Source: Capra hircus (taxonomy: Eukaryota > Chordata > Mammalia > Artiodactyla > Bovidae). Taken from it: a DNA stretch of 64,000 bases. Made by a program: the position numbers and the translations under genes. Below the pieces are notes generated by a model. It ran no database searches. It saw only the letters and a program-made list of their open reading frames with translations, and was not told where the DNA came from. Positions 11,386 through 21,125 of the stretch are shown piece after piece. The stretch is taken from assembly GCF_001704415.2 (NCBI RefSeq), contig NC_030822.1:49717345-49781344 (forward strand), given 5' to 3'. The first letter of the stretch is position 1. Each line of letters begins with the position of its first letter.

Positions 11386-11588
11386 TGGTGATGATTCATC
11401 ATTAACATGTATAGAGCATATGCCATCTTCTAGGCACATCTGCAAATGTTTTGTACATTTCACAATCACCCGACAACATAGGAATTACTATCCTCATTTC
11501 TTTTTTTAATTTTTATTTTTTTAATTGAAGGATAATTGCTTTACAATGTTGTATTGGTTTCTGCTGTACAACAATGTGAATCAGCTAT

Positions 11589-12168
11589 CGTTGTTCAATT
11601 GCCAAGTCATGTCTGACTCTTTGTGACCCCATGAACTGCAGCACACCTGGCTTCCCTGTCCTTCACTATCTCCTGGAGTTTGAGACTTCTGTGTCTTCTG
11701 TTTAACTCCTTAGCCCAATAGAGTACTTTACTGGGATGGTGGAGTAAGTGCTCTCATCAAAGCAAGTCCCAGAGCTAAGACTTGTCATTCTCTTGCACAG
11801 AGCATTTGAGGGGGAAGAGTGGGTGGGAGAGGTGTTGATCAGTCAGACTCACATCCATTGATTCAATGATTCCATCCAACCATCTTGTCCTCTGTCATCC
11901 CCTTCTCCTCTTGCCTCAATCTTTCCCAGCCTCAGGGTCTTTTCCAGTGAGTCAGCTTTTTGCATCAGGTGGCCAACATATTGGAGCTTCAGCATCAGTC
12001 CTTGCAATAATATTCAGGATTGATTTCCTTTAGGATTGACTGGTTTGACCTCCTTTCTATCCAAAGGACTCTCAAGAGTCTTCCCCAGCACCACAGTTTG
12101 AAAGCATCAATTCTTTGGTGCTCAGCCCTCGTCATGGTCCCACTCTCCATACATGACTACTGGAAAAA
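11589..12168 (-). mobile_element. 5'-truncated BovB inside the L1
   Basis: The antisense BovB end starts with TGTCTGACTCTTTGTGACCC and runs to CATACATGACTACTGG at 12150-12163. The copy is split at 11691-11840 by the copied 150-bp segment. Without it, the BovB reads on from GGAGTTTG to the ACTCACATCCATTGA part of the element. Confidence 0.88.
11691..11840 (+). repeat. Derived copy of the displaced duplication, inside BovB
   Basis: This 150-bp segment is a near copy of 10810-10960 in the same orientation. A 5-bp repeat (agact) lies just outside it at 11683-11687 and 11845-11849. It has no poly-A and no retroelement ends. A DNA-level copying event therefore explains it better than retroposition. 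Confidence 0.9.
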
Positions 12169-12578
12169 AGTCTACATATATCCCCTCCCTCTTGAGCCTC
12201 TCTCCCATCCCCCCATCCCAGCCCTCAAAGTTGTCCCAGAACCCCGAGCTGAGCTCCCTGTGTTATACAGCAGCTTCCTCCTAGCTGCCTGTTTGACACA
12301 TGGTACTGCATTTATGTCAATGCTGCTGTCTCGACTCGACCCACTCTCTCCTTCCCCGCTCTGTCCGCAAGTCCATTCTCTGTGTCTGTGTCTCTCTTCC
12401 TGGCCTGCAAATAGCTTCATCAGCACCATTTTTCTAGATTCCATATATGTATGTGTTAATATATGATATTTGTTTTTCTCTTTCTGACTTACTTCACTCT
12501 GTATACCATCCCCATTTCTGAGATGAATATATTGAAATTTTGGTAGTTCGGTAGCTGACTCAGTGTCACATTTTTAAG

Positions 12579-12769
12579 TGTGAAAGTCTCTCAGTTGTGT
12601 CCAACTCTTTGCAACCCCATGGATGATACAGTCCATGGAGTTCTCCAAGCCAGAATACTGGAGTGGGTAGCCTTTCCCTACTCCAGGGGATCTTCCCAAC
12701 CCAGGGATCGAACCCAGGTCTCCTGCATTGCAGGCAGATTTTCTACCAGCTGAGCCACAAGGGAAGCCC
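12579..12769 (-). mobile_element. Bov-tA SINE with target duplication
   Basis: Full antisense Bov-tA from TGAAAGTCTCTCAGTTGTGT through GATCTTCCCAACCCAGGGAT to GAGCCACAAGGGAAGCCC. A 12-bp flanking repeat with one mismatch (cacatttttaag / cacatatttaag) lies at 12567-12578 and 12770-12781, inside the MIR. Confidence 0.92.
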
Positions 12770-12829
12770 CACATATTTAAGAGGCAGAGATGAATTTCAA
12801 AACTAGGTCAGACTGCCTTTCATGATTCA

Positions 12830-13685
12830 CATCAGCAAGTCAGTATGCAGGGATACCTGGACCTCCCTTGATGTCTGAAACCTAGGGATGCTGCTTTCCA
12901 TAAGTACCCCTGTTATGTCTTCTCCTCTTTATGGTCAGCCCCACCCCACCACCCACTGTGTCATAGATTTAGACTCTGTCTATACCTTCTCAGGTGATTT
13001 AGAATCTCTCACACTGACCGCAACTTATTACCACCTCTATATCAATTATCCTCTGCCTCTTGTTTATCTTTCCAGTTCAACGTGAAATTAAAGATGTTGA
13101 CTCCAGCCTTACACTCTGAATGCACGAAATCACACAGCCTATTTCTACACAAAGCTCCACACTCCCCAGCAAGGACTCTGTGTCATATTCTGTGCCACCC
13201 ACCATGCCCACCTTGGAACCATTTCTTGTTTCCCTGCCTGATTCAGCAGCCACCCGTAACTGACTCATAAAAAGAGACTAATGAAATAGAAAATGCGGCA
13301 ATGTGAATGAGAAAGCAAAAACCAGACATTTTGAAGAAAAGTTCTAATGGCAAAGAGCTGTCAGTAATTTTGTTTCAGAGGCAGTGACTTCACTTGTAAG
13401 CATCATAGCTAATCAAACTGAAAGTTTCTTTCCTTGCTCTGTGTGTGTGTTATTATTTATTTGAACATGGAATCTTTAGAGAGTGCAAAAGAAACAGCTC
13501 TTCCCTCCCAAATCAAATGGTGTAGGGCAACTATTGCAAATAAACCCATTTTCTTGGATCATCTCAAGGTTCCAATTCTTCCTTGGTGCTCAAGTGTAGA
13601 GCTGCTCAAGGAAGATGAAGCACCACCCAGTTCTTTGCCAAGTGAACAATTATTTATAGCCCTGAGAGTTTTCTGAAGTGCAAGC
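12830..13685. other. No recognisable feature
   Basis: No exon or repeat family is recognised. Frames at 12888-13085 and 13434-13676 are short and unsupported. Confidence 0.45.
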
Positions 13686-13689
13686 AATA

Positions 13690-13930
13690 ATAATGGCTTA
13701 TATCATCATCACTACCATCACGGTCTCATCTTCTTTGGCACTTTACAGTGTGATCACAAAATGTTTCCACACCTAATTTATCCTTTGATCCTTACTAAAA
13801 CCACTGTGTGAATTAGGTATTGCTGACCCCAATTTCGTATAAGGAAATGGAGCCTCAAGGAGGACAGACTACTGAGAAGGAAATCTGTGCTAATTCCCAG
13901 GACTCTCGACTTCTAGGCCAGTGTTATTAC
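13690..13930 (-). mobile_element. MIR SINE, antisense, decayed
   Basis: GGCACTTTACAGTGTGATCA, then TATCCTTTGATCCTTACTAA and GTATAAGGAAATGGAGCCTC follow the antisense MIR order (CATTTAATCCTCAC..., AGATGAGGAAACTGAGGC). Confidence 0.55.
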
Positions 13931-13984
13931 ATCATACCTTACGGGTAGTCAGGACTAAATGATACTTACATAGGTGAGCAATGT

Positions 13985-14212
13985 GACAAAGTAGGAATGA
14001 CCAATCATTTTGGAGGTTGATTCCTTGGGATTCAAATCTTAGCTTTGGTGCTTGCTATTTGTGTGGCCTTGGACTTGTTACTTGAGATTTAGTCTCCTCA
14101 TGTATAAAATGGAGCTAAAAAGACTATTCACAATACTGAGGGACGGTTAAAGAAAATAATTCTATGGAGTACTCTGGTTCAACACAAAGCAGGTGTTTAA
14201 TAAGTGGGAGGC
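13985..14212 (+). mobile_element. MIR SINE
   Basis: GGGATTCAAATCTTAGCTTTG, GTGTGGCCTTGGACTTGTTA, CTCCTCATGTATAAAATGGA and the closing CAGGTGTTTAATAAGTG follow the sense MIR consensus from end to end. Confidence 0.75.
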
Positions 14213-14449
14213 TTTTTTTTTTTTTCTAATTTCAAGATGTCCACCATCTACCTTCATTCTATTGAGAGATATAAAAGCTCTGAAAGGAAAAATTTTTTAA
14301 AAATGACGTATTTCACTGCAAAACTTATCTTAAGTAGACTTTGAGCTAATCTTGTGTTGTTTATCTTTTAAAAAATGTTTTTTACTCGATTTTTTCAACT
14401 TAGTGAAAAATTTATGCTTGCTGTAGAAATATTACTGTTTTTGCTGCCA

Positions 14450-15230
14450 CAGACCCCAAGGGTATATTACATAATATTCAACATTATCACCTTCTTTCTA
14501 AAATTCAAAATATTCTGCATTCTGAAGTGTAACTGTCCATGAAGGGGTTGGTAAATGACTGTGAGTCCACTCTTCCCCACCGGGGGTACTAGCATTAGGA
14601 AAGGCTACTAGTATTTCTGTTATTCCTGATCCTTTGGTATTTGCTTCTTTTACCGATGGAGGTTGGGCTGTCTTGCCAGTGGGTGTGGAGTTCCGAAGGC
14701 CTGGTGCTGGAAACAAGCTGAAAGTGGTAGCCACAGGGATGGTTGGACCAAGGCGGGTTGGAGAGAGGTAAGGCTTGAATGCCTGAGAAAGTGAGCAAGG
14801 ATGCTGAGTGCAGGGGCCAGGAAAGGGAGCTGTACCAGGGCAGGCCCTCTGAGAAGCAGATGCCAAACAGAATGAAACCTGCTGGAGATTTAGTGCAGGT
14901 AACACGTGTACATGATAAGGCAGCGCAAGCGAGCAGGGGCAGACTTGAGATCACGATTCTGGGCTGACACCTGTGAAAGGAGAACGAGAAGAGAGGAGGG
15001 GGAGGTGGGAAGACCCAAGTGGCCCCAGAGCACAGAGACTGTCTCAGGCAGGCTAATGGGAGCCCCTCCCCCAGGTTCACTAGGGCAGGACTGCCCTGGG
15101 CAGAAACAGCCCCATTCTGTCACCTCCTGTGATCTGTCATTGGCTGGGAGCACCCCATAGGGACTGTGGTCTTGGCACCATCACTGGGGAGGACCCAAAG
15201 GTATAGCAATCTGGAGGTTGTCAGGCAGGT
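14450..15230. other. GC-richer block of unknown nature
   Basis: This segment is more GC-rich than its surroundings and carries overlapping minus-strand frames of 135 and 161 codons (14498-15080). None has a recognisable domain, and frames overlapping this heavily on both strands argue against coding. An old unnamed interspersed repeat is possible: the CTCTGAGAAGCAGATGCC motif recalls ancient mammalian elements. Confidence 0.4.
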
Positions 15231-15279
15231 GCTTTGCTTGTGGTGGTTCTTTTAAAGGCAGGTCTGAGCAGCAAATCTT

Positions 15280-15592
15280 TCTGTGCTGTGCTTAGTCATG
15301 TCTGTAGCCTGGCAGGCTCCTTTGTCCATGGGGATATTCTCCAGGCCAGAATCCTGGAGTGGGTTGCCATGCCCTCCTCCAGGGGATCTTCCCAACGCAG
15401 GGATCAAACCCAGGTCTTCAGCATTGCAGGCCAATTCTTTACCATCTAAGCCATCAGGGAAGCCCAAGAACACTGGAGTGGGTAGCCTATCCCACTCCAA
15501 CCCAGGGTAACTTCCCAACCCAGGAATCAAACCAGGGTCTCCTGCATTGCAGGCAGATTCTTTACCAGCTGAGCTACTGGGAAATCCCCATG
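15280..15592 (-). mobile_element. Bov-tA dimer, antisense
   Basis: A complete antisense Bov-tA (15280-15466, ending CATCAGGGAAGCCC) is followed at once by the front part of another (15467-15592), which starts inside the CACTGGAGTGGGTAGCC part. The breakpoint is the same as in the dimer at 2912-3232. Confidence 0.85.
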
Positions 15593-15594
15593 CC

Positions 15595-16190
15595 TCCAGG
15601 GGAGATTGCAACCTGAACCCAGCACCTTAGACAGCTCAGGATGCCACAAAAGTCAGACTTTGTCAGAGAAGGCATGCTGAATCTGGCCAAAATGTATTAG
15701 AATCAGGGGAAATTAGAATCAAGTGAATGGGAATATATCATATTAAAATTATAAAACAATTTCTAAATACCTCAGAGGAGATTCAGATTTTACCTCTCTG
15801 GCTGGTGGGTTTGTGCATCAGCCCAACTAACATGGGTGCCGGGGCAGAGTTCCCAAGGCGTTGGGAACTGTCTCCAGTTCATCCCACCATACCCGGAAAA
15901 GAAAAAATCACTGAGTCATCCACATAGTCTCCTGCAGTCAGCTAAGGCAATCACTCCACAGTTCCTCCCTTTCAGTCCTTCTTGAGAACACTGTTTGTGG
16001 AATCCCAATGCCCTGCCCACAGCAGACCCCCTGCAGGCCCAGGCCATGTTCTAGTACAAAGGCTGGAAATCACTGCTTCCCAGGTCTGATAGCTCCACTC
16101 AGTGCGGAAGGCCAGCTCTCCCCACGCGGAGTTTTTCTACCAGTTTGTAACTTCCATGGAATGTTCATTTAAGAAGAAAGATTTGGGGGT
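15595..16190. other. No recognisable feature
   Basis: Ordinary intergenic composition. No repeat family is recognised and no frame is worth calling. Confidence 0.45.
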
Positions 16191-16510
16191 CTTCCTCTGA
16201 GCTGAAGATCACAGAGCTGGTCATTACATAAATCTGAGTCAATAGGTGTGATCTTCAGAAACCAATACTAATGTATTTAGTGCTATTGAGCATCATTAAA
16301 TATGTATCAGTTCTTTTTATTCTCAGCTCAGAATTGTTCTAAATGTATTCTGCATGCAAATGAGTATTTACAGCTGAGGCATTAATGCTGTCTCCAAGCA
16401 CCGGGTATGTGTCCAATCTCAAGTTTGTTGACAGAATGAGGAGTCAATGAGCTGTACTGAGTTGTCATCATATGGCTGTTGCACACCTCATCATGGAATT
16501 CTCTCCTATT
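16190..16510. promoter_or_regulatory. Weak candidate conserved non-coding element
   Basis: This repeat-free stretch holds an octamer-like ATGCAAAT at 16354-16361, AGGCATTAATGCTG shortly after, and several AT-rich homeodomain-like cores. The texture resembles mammalian conserved non-coding DNA, but no conservation can be measured here, so this is inference only. Confidence 0.25.
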
Positions 16511-16904
16511 GGCCAGTCACGTGCCCTCCCAATGCCAGTGGAAATTGAGAATAAACATTGAGTAAGAGCTATGGTACCCTATAAGCAAGAGTAGTATTTG
16601 GATGCTGGCGTTTGGAGACCGGAAGTCAAATGCATAGAGCACTTCTACAGACAGCCTCGCTTGGTTCTCCCTACAGCCTGTGTCTGCACTCCAGCTCCCT
16701 ATACAGAGTGGCTCAGATCTACTTGGCCTTGTTTCTGGAGTTAAAAAGTCATCTCTTTCTCCCAACAGCCAATACTTAGCATCAACTCTGAGAGATTTGC
16801 ACATAAATAATAGTAAAATTTAAGAACTGTTCTACTGCCTCTGGAAGAATGCCTGGACCCACATGATAGCATAGGAACTAAAATACAACAGGTTTTAAAA
16901 ATGC

Positions 16905-17330
16905 ATTCTATTAGTCATCTATTGTGTGTCACCTTTTATTTCAAACTCAGAGGCTTAAAACAGTAGACTTTATCTCAGTTTATGTATATGGTCCAGAAGT
17001 CCAGGAGCAGTTTAGCTGTGAGTCTGTTGTGAGTTGAAGTCCTGGCATTGGCTGGGGTCACAGTTAACTCCAAGCTTGACTGGGGGAAGGATCCCCTTCT
17101 GAGATCACTCACATGCTTGCTGGCATCCCCCACAGTTCTCTGTAGGCTGCCCGAGTACCCTCATACCATCACTGCTCATGAGAGGACAGCTGACCTCTCT
17201 CAGACCAAGTGACTCAGAGGTTTGGGACGTGTACCCAAGACAGAATGCACAGTCTTCTTGTTACCTAGTATTAGAAGCGACATCTAATGATTTCTACTCT
17301 ATTCGACTCACCAGAAGTGAAGTCACTAAG
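16905..17330 (+). mobile_element. Ancient LTR-like mammalian repeat
   Basis: It begins with ATTAGTCATCTATTGTGTGT and GAGGCTTAAAACAGTAGACT, a start typical of an old mammalian MaLR/MER-type repeat, and goes on through GGGGGAAGGATCCCCTTCTG. The sequence at 25505-25870 belongs to the same type. I cannot name the subfamily. Confidence 0.5.
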
Positions 17331-17800
17331 TGTAACCTACATGCAGGTGAAGAAGAAGAAAAGTCCATCTCTTAAGCAAGAGAGAATCAAAGAAAGTCAA
17401 CAAATTTTTAAAACCAGCACATGTATTTAAAGGAAGAATTCAATTGAGAAATTGAACTGATAGTCATGCAAAGATCTCGAATGGGAGACAGTGAAATCTG
17501 AATGGACTCTATTCATTCCAAATAAAAAGTTGGTGAGGTTCTCAAACTGTCTGGGTGAGCCTGCTGTGTGCATAGAATACACTTTCTCTTCCCTCTGGGA
17601 TCAGAGCTGCAGACTAGCTTTTCTAACCTCCTTTATAGGTACTTGGGACGGTGAGTCTGAGTTCTGGCCAATGAAATATACAGAAGAGATTTCCACCCTT
17701 TCTAGGCTTCTCCATTAAAAAAAACAAAAACAAAACTTCTTCCACATCCTCTTTTTGTCTCTACTGAATGGAGGTATTGATTGGCGATGACTCAGGACTT
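17331..17800. other. Unassigned, possible LTR remnant
   Basis: GAGTTCTGGCCAATGAAATA near 17658-17677 resembles a segment of MLT1-like LTRs. The rest is not recognised. Confidence 0.35.
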
Positions 17801-17802
17801 GG

Positions 17803-18072
17803 TTGGAGAAGGCAATGGCATCCCACTCCAGTTCTTTCGCCTGGAAAATCCCATGGATGAAGGAGCCTGGAAGGCTATAGTTCATGGGGTCACTGAGGGT
17901 TGGACAGGACTGAGCGAATTCGCTTTCACTTTTCACTTTCCTGCATTGGAGAAGGAAATGGCAACCCACTCCAGTGTTCTTGTCTGGAGAATCCCAGGGA
18001 CAGGGGAGCCTGGTGGACTGCCGTCTGTGGGGTCACACAGAGTCAGACACAACTGAAGTGGCTTAGCAGCAA
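17803..18072 (+). mobile_element. Bov-A2 SINE, full length
   Basis: Both Bov-A monomers are present. The first starts GGAGAAGGCAATGGCATCCC and the second GGAGAAGGAAATGGCAACCC, joined by the TTTCACTTTTCACTTTC linker. The end is GAAGTGGCTTAGCAGCA with a very short tail. Confidence 0.93.
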
Positions 18073-18075
18073 TTG

Positions 18076-18269
18076 CATGCGTGCTCAGTTGTGTCCAACT
18101 CTTTGTGACCTGATGGGCTATAATCTGCCAGGATCCTCTGTCCAGCTGGAGTGGGTTGCCAATTTCCTACTCCAGGGCATCTTCCCAACCGGGGATCAAA
18201 CCCATGTCTCTTTGAGTCTCCTATATTGATAGGCATATTCTTTACCTCTAGCGCCACCTGGGAAGCCCA
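18076..18269 (-). mobile_element. Bov-tA SINE, antisense
   Basis: Runs from GTGCTCAGTTGTGTCCAACT to CGCCACCTGGGAAGCCC, a complete antisense Bov-tA. It abuts the sense Bov-A2 upstream, so the shared Bov-A parts form an inverted pair. Confidence 0.9.
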
Positions 18270-18765
18270 AGAGAAAGGAGTCCAGGTCCCTAAAGAAGCT
18301 GTTGAAAGTTTGCCTGATAAGCACATTTGATTTGAATCTATATGAGCAAAACTAAATTTTTATTTTTAAAACCTTTGGAGCTTGGAAAGTTGTTTCTTAC
18401 AGCAGCTAGAATAACTTATTCTATTTCATTGTCTTATAAGGGAACTAGTTCAAAGGTAATAGATGAAATAATGTTGAGTCTCTAAGATCTTCTAAACACG
18501 AATTAATACAATTCATGCAAAGGCTTTTTAAAAAATCCAAGAGTAAACATATAAAATTGTTATTTAAAACATCTGTGTGCCCTATAATGGATAAATTGCT
18601 ATTATTACTTTGATTCTTAGAATATAATCTGGGGAAAAGACCGGGAACTTTTGGTTCCAAAACTTTTGCTTTTTGTAATATGGAGTCCATCCTAGGACAT
18701 AAAATTATCAACCAATAGAACATATTTAATCTCCTTGGCTTTGGGGAACATTGGCTAGTAAGCAG
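18270..18765. other. No recognisable feature
   Basis: AT-rich. A 107-codon minus frame (18445-18768) overlaps it but has no recognisable product. Confidence 0.45.
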
Positions 18766-19025
18766 CATAGTATAATGGACAAAGGTATAGTCTTTGGAGT
18801 TACACAGACCTGGTATCCTTTTTGTTCCACCACTTTTAAAGTATATAACCTTAAATTTCTTACTCAGTTTACTTGAGTCGGTTTCCTGATCTATAAAATG
18901 AGGATGATGATGATAACAACTGTATAATTTACCTGATAAGAATCCAGTGATAATTAACTGACATCTCTGTAAAGTACAGAAACTACACAGTATTCAACAA
19001 GAGTAAGCCATTATCATTGTTGCAT
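18766..19025 (+). mobile_element. MIR SINE, near full length
   Basis: GCATAGTATAATGGACAAAG, GAGTTACACAGACCTGG, CCTGATCTATAAAATGAGG, and AGAGTAAGCCATTATCATT follow MIR in order from the tRNA-like head to the tail. Confidence 0.8.
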
Positions 19026-19029
19026 TTAT

Positions 19030-19870
19030 GTTATTTTGGGCAGGGACAGTAACACTTTGCTAGTCTCTTGCTTTTTGAGGAGAAATAAAGGTTACAAATA
19101 AGATAGAAGTAAAGATGATAACTAACTGAAGAGTCAGAAAGACCTAACTTACTAAGGCTAATGGCAACAGTCTCCTGTTGTATGAGAAAATTTTACTTAC
19201 TGTGACAAATGAATTTTGTAGGAAACTAGAAGATGCAATATACCCAAAACTTATTTGCCAGATCCAAGAGTTTTTAGTCAAAGCCTAGGCAAGGGATAAA
19301 TCACTTAGACATCCCTATTACTTAGATTGCTCTCTGGTTACAGAGAGCGGTGAAGAGAACCCCGTGAGGTGGCTTGGTTGCCACGGCTGTCCCTGGGAAG
19401 AGCAAGTGGTGAGGCCATTGTATTCAGAGGGAATGGACAGCTCAGACATGCATCACGCAGGTGTCACACTGAGGAGAGGGAGTGGTCCATGCTAACGGAC
19501 AGCACAAGCTCGGGAAGAAATTGAGATAATTTTCAAAGTTTTGTTGACAGTATTATTGCAGGAGTTCAGTCTACCAGGCTAGGTCAGTGCAGCAAGCTGT
19601 GAAGACCCCCAAGCTCTGGCCGAGCAGATGGAGTCTGAGGCAAGGCAGACTTGGGGCTGAGGTTGGAAGGGAAATTGAGGCAGAAAGACAGTTCTACGGT
19701 CTGGGCCAATAGGGATGTCTGAGTTTGGGGAGTAGGGAATGGATGTGAAGTAATACTGTGACTACCTTGCCATGCCAGGAGCCAGATCAGGTTGGCAAAT
19801 GTCTGTCAGACCTAGGGGTCTTGATTCACTTTTTTCAGAAGCCAAAATGCCCAGGGCCTGTAGGGAAGCC
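19030..19870. other. Unassigned, GC-richer in second half
   Basis: No gene is seen. 19320-19850 is moderately GC-rich and could be an old LTR, but I recognise no diagnostic ends. Confidence 0.4.
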
Positions 19871-20089
19871 TCATCAAAAATAGAGACTTGACTTCACTCT
19901 GCGTAACAGTCTCTAGGCCCATCTGCATCTCTACAAATGACCCGGTTTTGTTCCTTTTTCTGGCCAATATTCCATTGCATATATGTACCACATCTTCTTT
20001 ATGCAGTCATCCATTGTTGGACATTCAGGTTCCCAGTGAAGCAAGTCAGAAAGAGAGAAGCAAGTACCGCATTGTACTGTGTATATATG

Positions 20090-20163
20090 GAGAAGGCAAT
20101 GGCACCCCACTCCAGTACTCTTGCCTGGAAAATCCCAAGGGTGGAGGAGCCTGGTAGGCTGCA
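20090..20163 (+). mobile_element. Bov-A2 5' fragment in the L1
   Basis: GGAGAAGGCAATGGCACCCC to GGAGCCTGGTAGGCTGCAG is the front part of Bov-A2 only. It splits the L1 sequence between TATATATGG and CAGAATCTAGAAAAATGG, which are adjacent in intact L1. The element is 3'-truncated. Confidence 0.85.
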
Positions 20164-20310
20164 GTACAGAATCTAGAAAAATGGTACAGATGAGCCTGTT
20201 TCCAGGGCAGGAATAGAGACACAGATGTAGAGAACACACGTGTGGACACGTAGGGGAGGCAGGGAGGGTGGAATAAATTGAGAGAGTGCCACTGACATAC
20301 ATGCACTAGC

Positions 20311-20886
20311 AGACCAGACCACCTGACCTGCCTCTTGAGAAATCTGTATGCAGGTCACAAGCTGGAATCAAGATTGCCGGGAGAAATATCAATAACCTCA
20401 GATATGCAGATGACACCACCCTTATGGCAGAAAGTGAAGAGGAACTAAAAAGCCTCTTGATGAAAGTGAAAGTGGAGAGTGAAAAAGTTGGCTTAAAGCT
20501 CAACATTCAGAAAACAAAGATCATGGCATCTGGTCCCATCACTTCATGGGAAATAGATGGGGAAACAGTGGAAACAGTGTCAGACTTTATATATATGTAT
20601 ATATATGCTATCTAGGTTGGTCATAACTTTTATTCCAAGGAGTAAGCATCTTTTAATTTCATGGCTGCAATCACCATCTGCAGTGATTTTGGAGCCCCAA
20701 AATTAAAAGAGGGGGGCAGGAGGAGAAGGGGGAGACAGAGGATGAGATGGCTGGATGGCATCACTGACTCGATGGACATGAGTTTGGGTAAACTCCAGGA
20801 GTTGGTGATGAACAGGGAGGCCTGGTGTGCTGCGATTCATGGGGTCGCAAAGAGTCAGACATGTCTGAGCGACTGAACTGAACTGA
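20311..20886 (+). mobile_element. Rearranged BovB inside the L1
   Basis: The BovB carries three defects. An internal deletion lies at about 20357 (GCAGGTCACAAGCTGGAATC joins distant parts). The segment at 20603-20705 is inverted. Everything between the inverted part and the 3' domain is lost. The end is the usual GACTGAACTGAACTGAA. A short reverse-transcriptase piece (ADDTTLMAESEEELKSLLMK) is still readable at 20408-20467. Confidence 0.88.
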
Positions 20887-21125
20887 AAGTAATATAGCCA
20901 GCTAGTGGGAAGCTGCTGTAGAGCACTGGGAGCTCAGCTCACTGTTCTGTGATGCCTTAGAGAGGTGCGATGAGGATGAGGTGGAAGGGAGGGGAGGTAT
21001 AGGTAATTCACTTCATTGTACAACAGAAACTAACACAACAGTGTGAAGCAATTATACTCCAATTAAAAATAAATTTTAAAAAATAGATATGCTAAGGAAA
21101 GTTAAAGAAGCCTCATTCAGAGTCA

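Larger units (their letters stand above)
11502..12507 (-). mobile_element. L1 3' end inserted in MIR, itself split by BovB
   Basis: The antisense L1 tail (11502-11588, GATAATTGCTTTACAATGTT) resumes at 12170 with CATATATCCCCTCCCTCTTG and runs to CTGACTTACTTCACTCTGTA at 12504. Flanking direct repeats of 12 bp with one mismatch (atcctcatttct / atccccatttct) lie at 11490-11501 and 12508-12519. Confidence 0.85.
11390..12825 (-). mobile_element. MIR split by L1 and Bov-tA insertions
   Basis: Antisense MIR is readable in three pieces. 11390-11501 includes ATCATTAACATG and TAGGAATTACTATCCTCATT. 12508-12578 resumes with CCCATTTCTGAGATGA. 12770-12825 ends with AAGAGGCAGAGATGAATTTC and ACTAGGTCAGACTGCC. 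The pieces are collinear, so the L1 block and the Bov-tA both landed inside one MIR. Confidence 0.75.
19884..21089 (+). mobile_element. L1 with 5' inversion, split by BovB
   Basis: 19884-20031 is antisense L1 (TACCACATCTTCTTTATGCA). From 20034 the element is sense and continues the same L1 at the very next position (AGTCAGAAAG...). This is the classic twin-priming arrangement. The sense part resumes at 20889 after a BovB and ends at 21060-21080 (TATACTCCAATTAAAAATAA). A possible short flanking repeat (aaaaataga) lies near 19876 and 21079. Confidence 0.8.

Noticed and set aside
12020..12466. 148-codon plus frame
   Set aside because: Runs from BovB antisense into L1 antisense across an insertion joint, so it cannot be an ancestral gene.
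14498..15153. Overlapping minus frames of 135, 161 and 87 codons
   Set aside because: Three overlapping frames with plus-strand frames as well, low-complexity proline/serine content and no recognisable family. Probably GC-rich non-coding DNA.
20600..20705. Inverted BovB segment as a separate BovB insertion
   Set aside because: Its content directly follows the BovB part on its left in family order, and no ends or duplications surround it. A rearrangement within one element is simpler.
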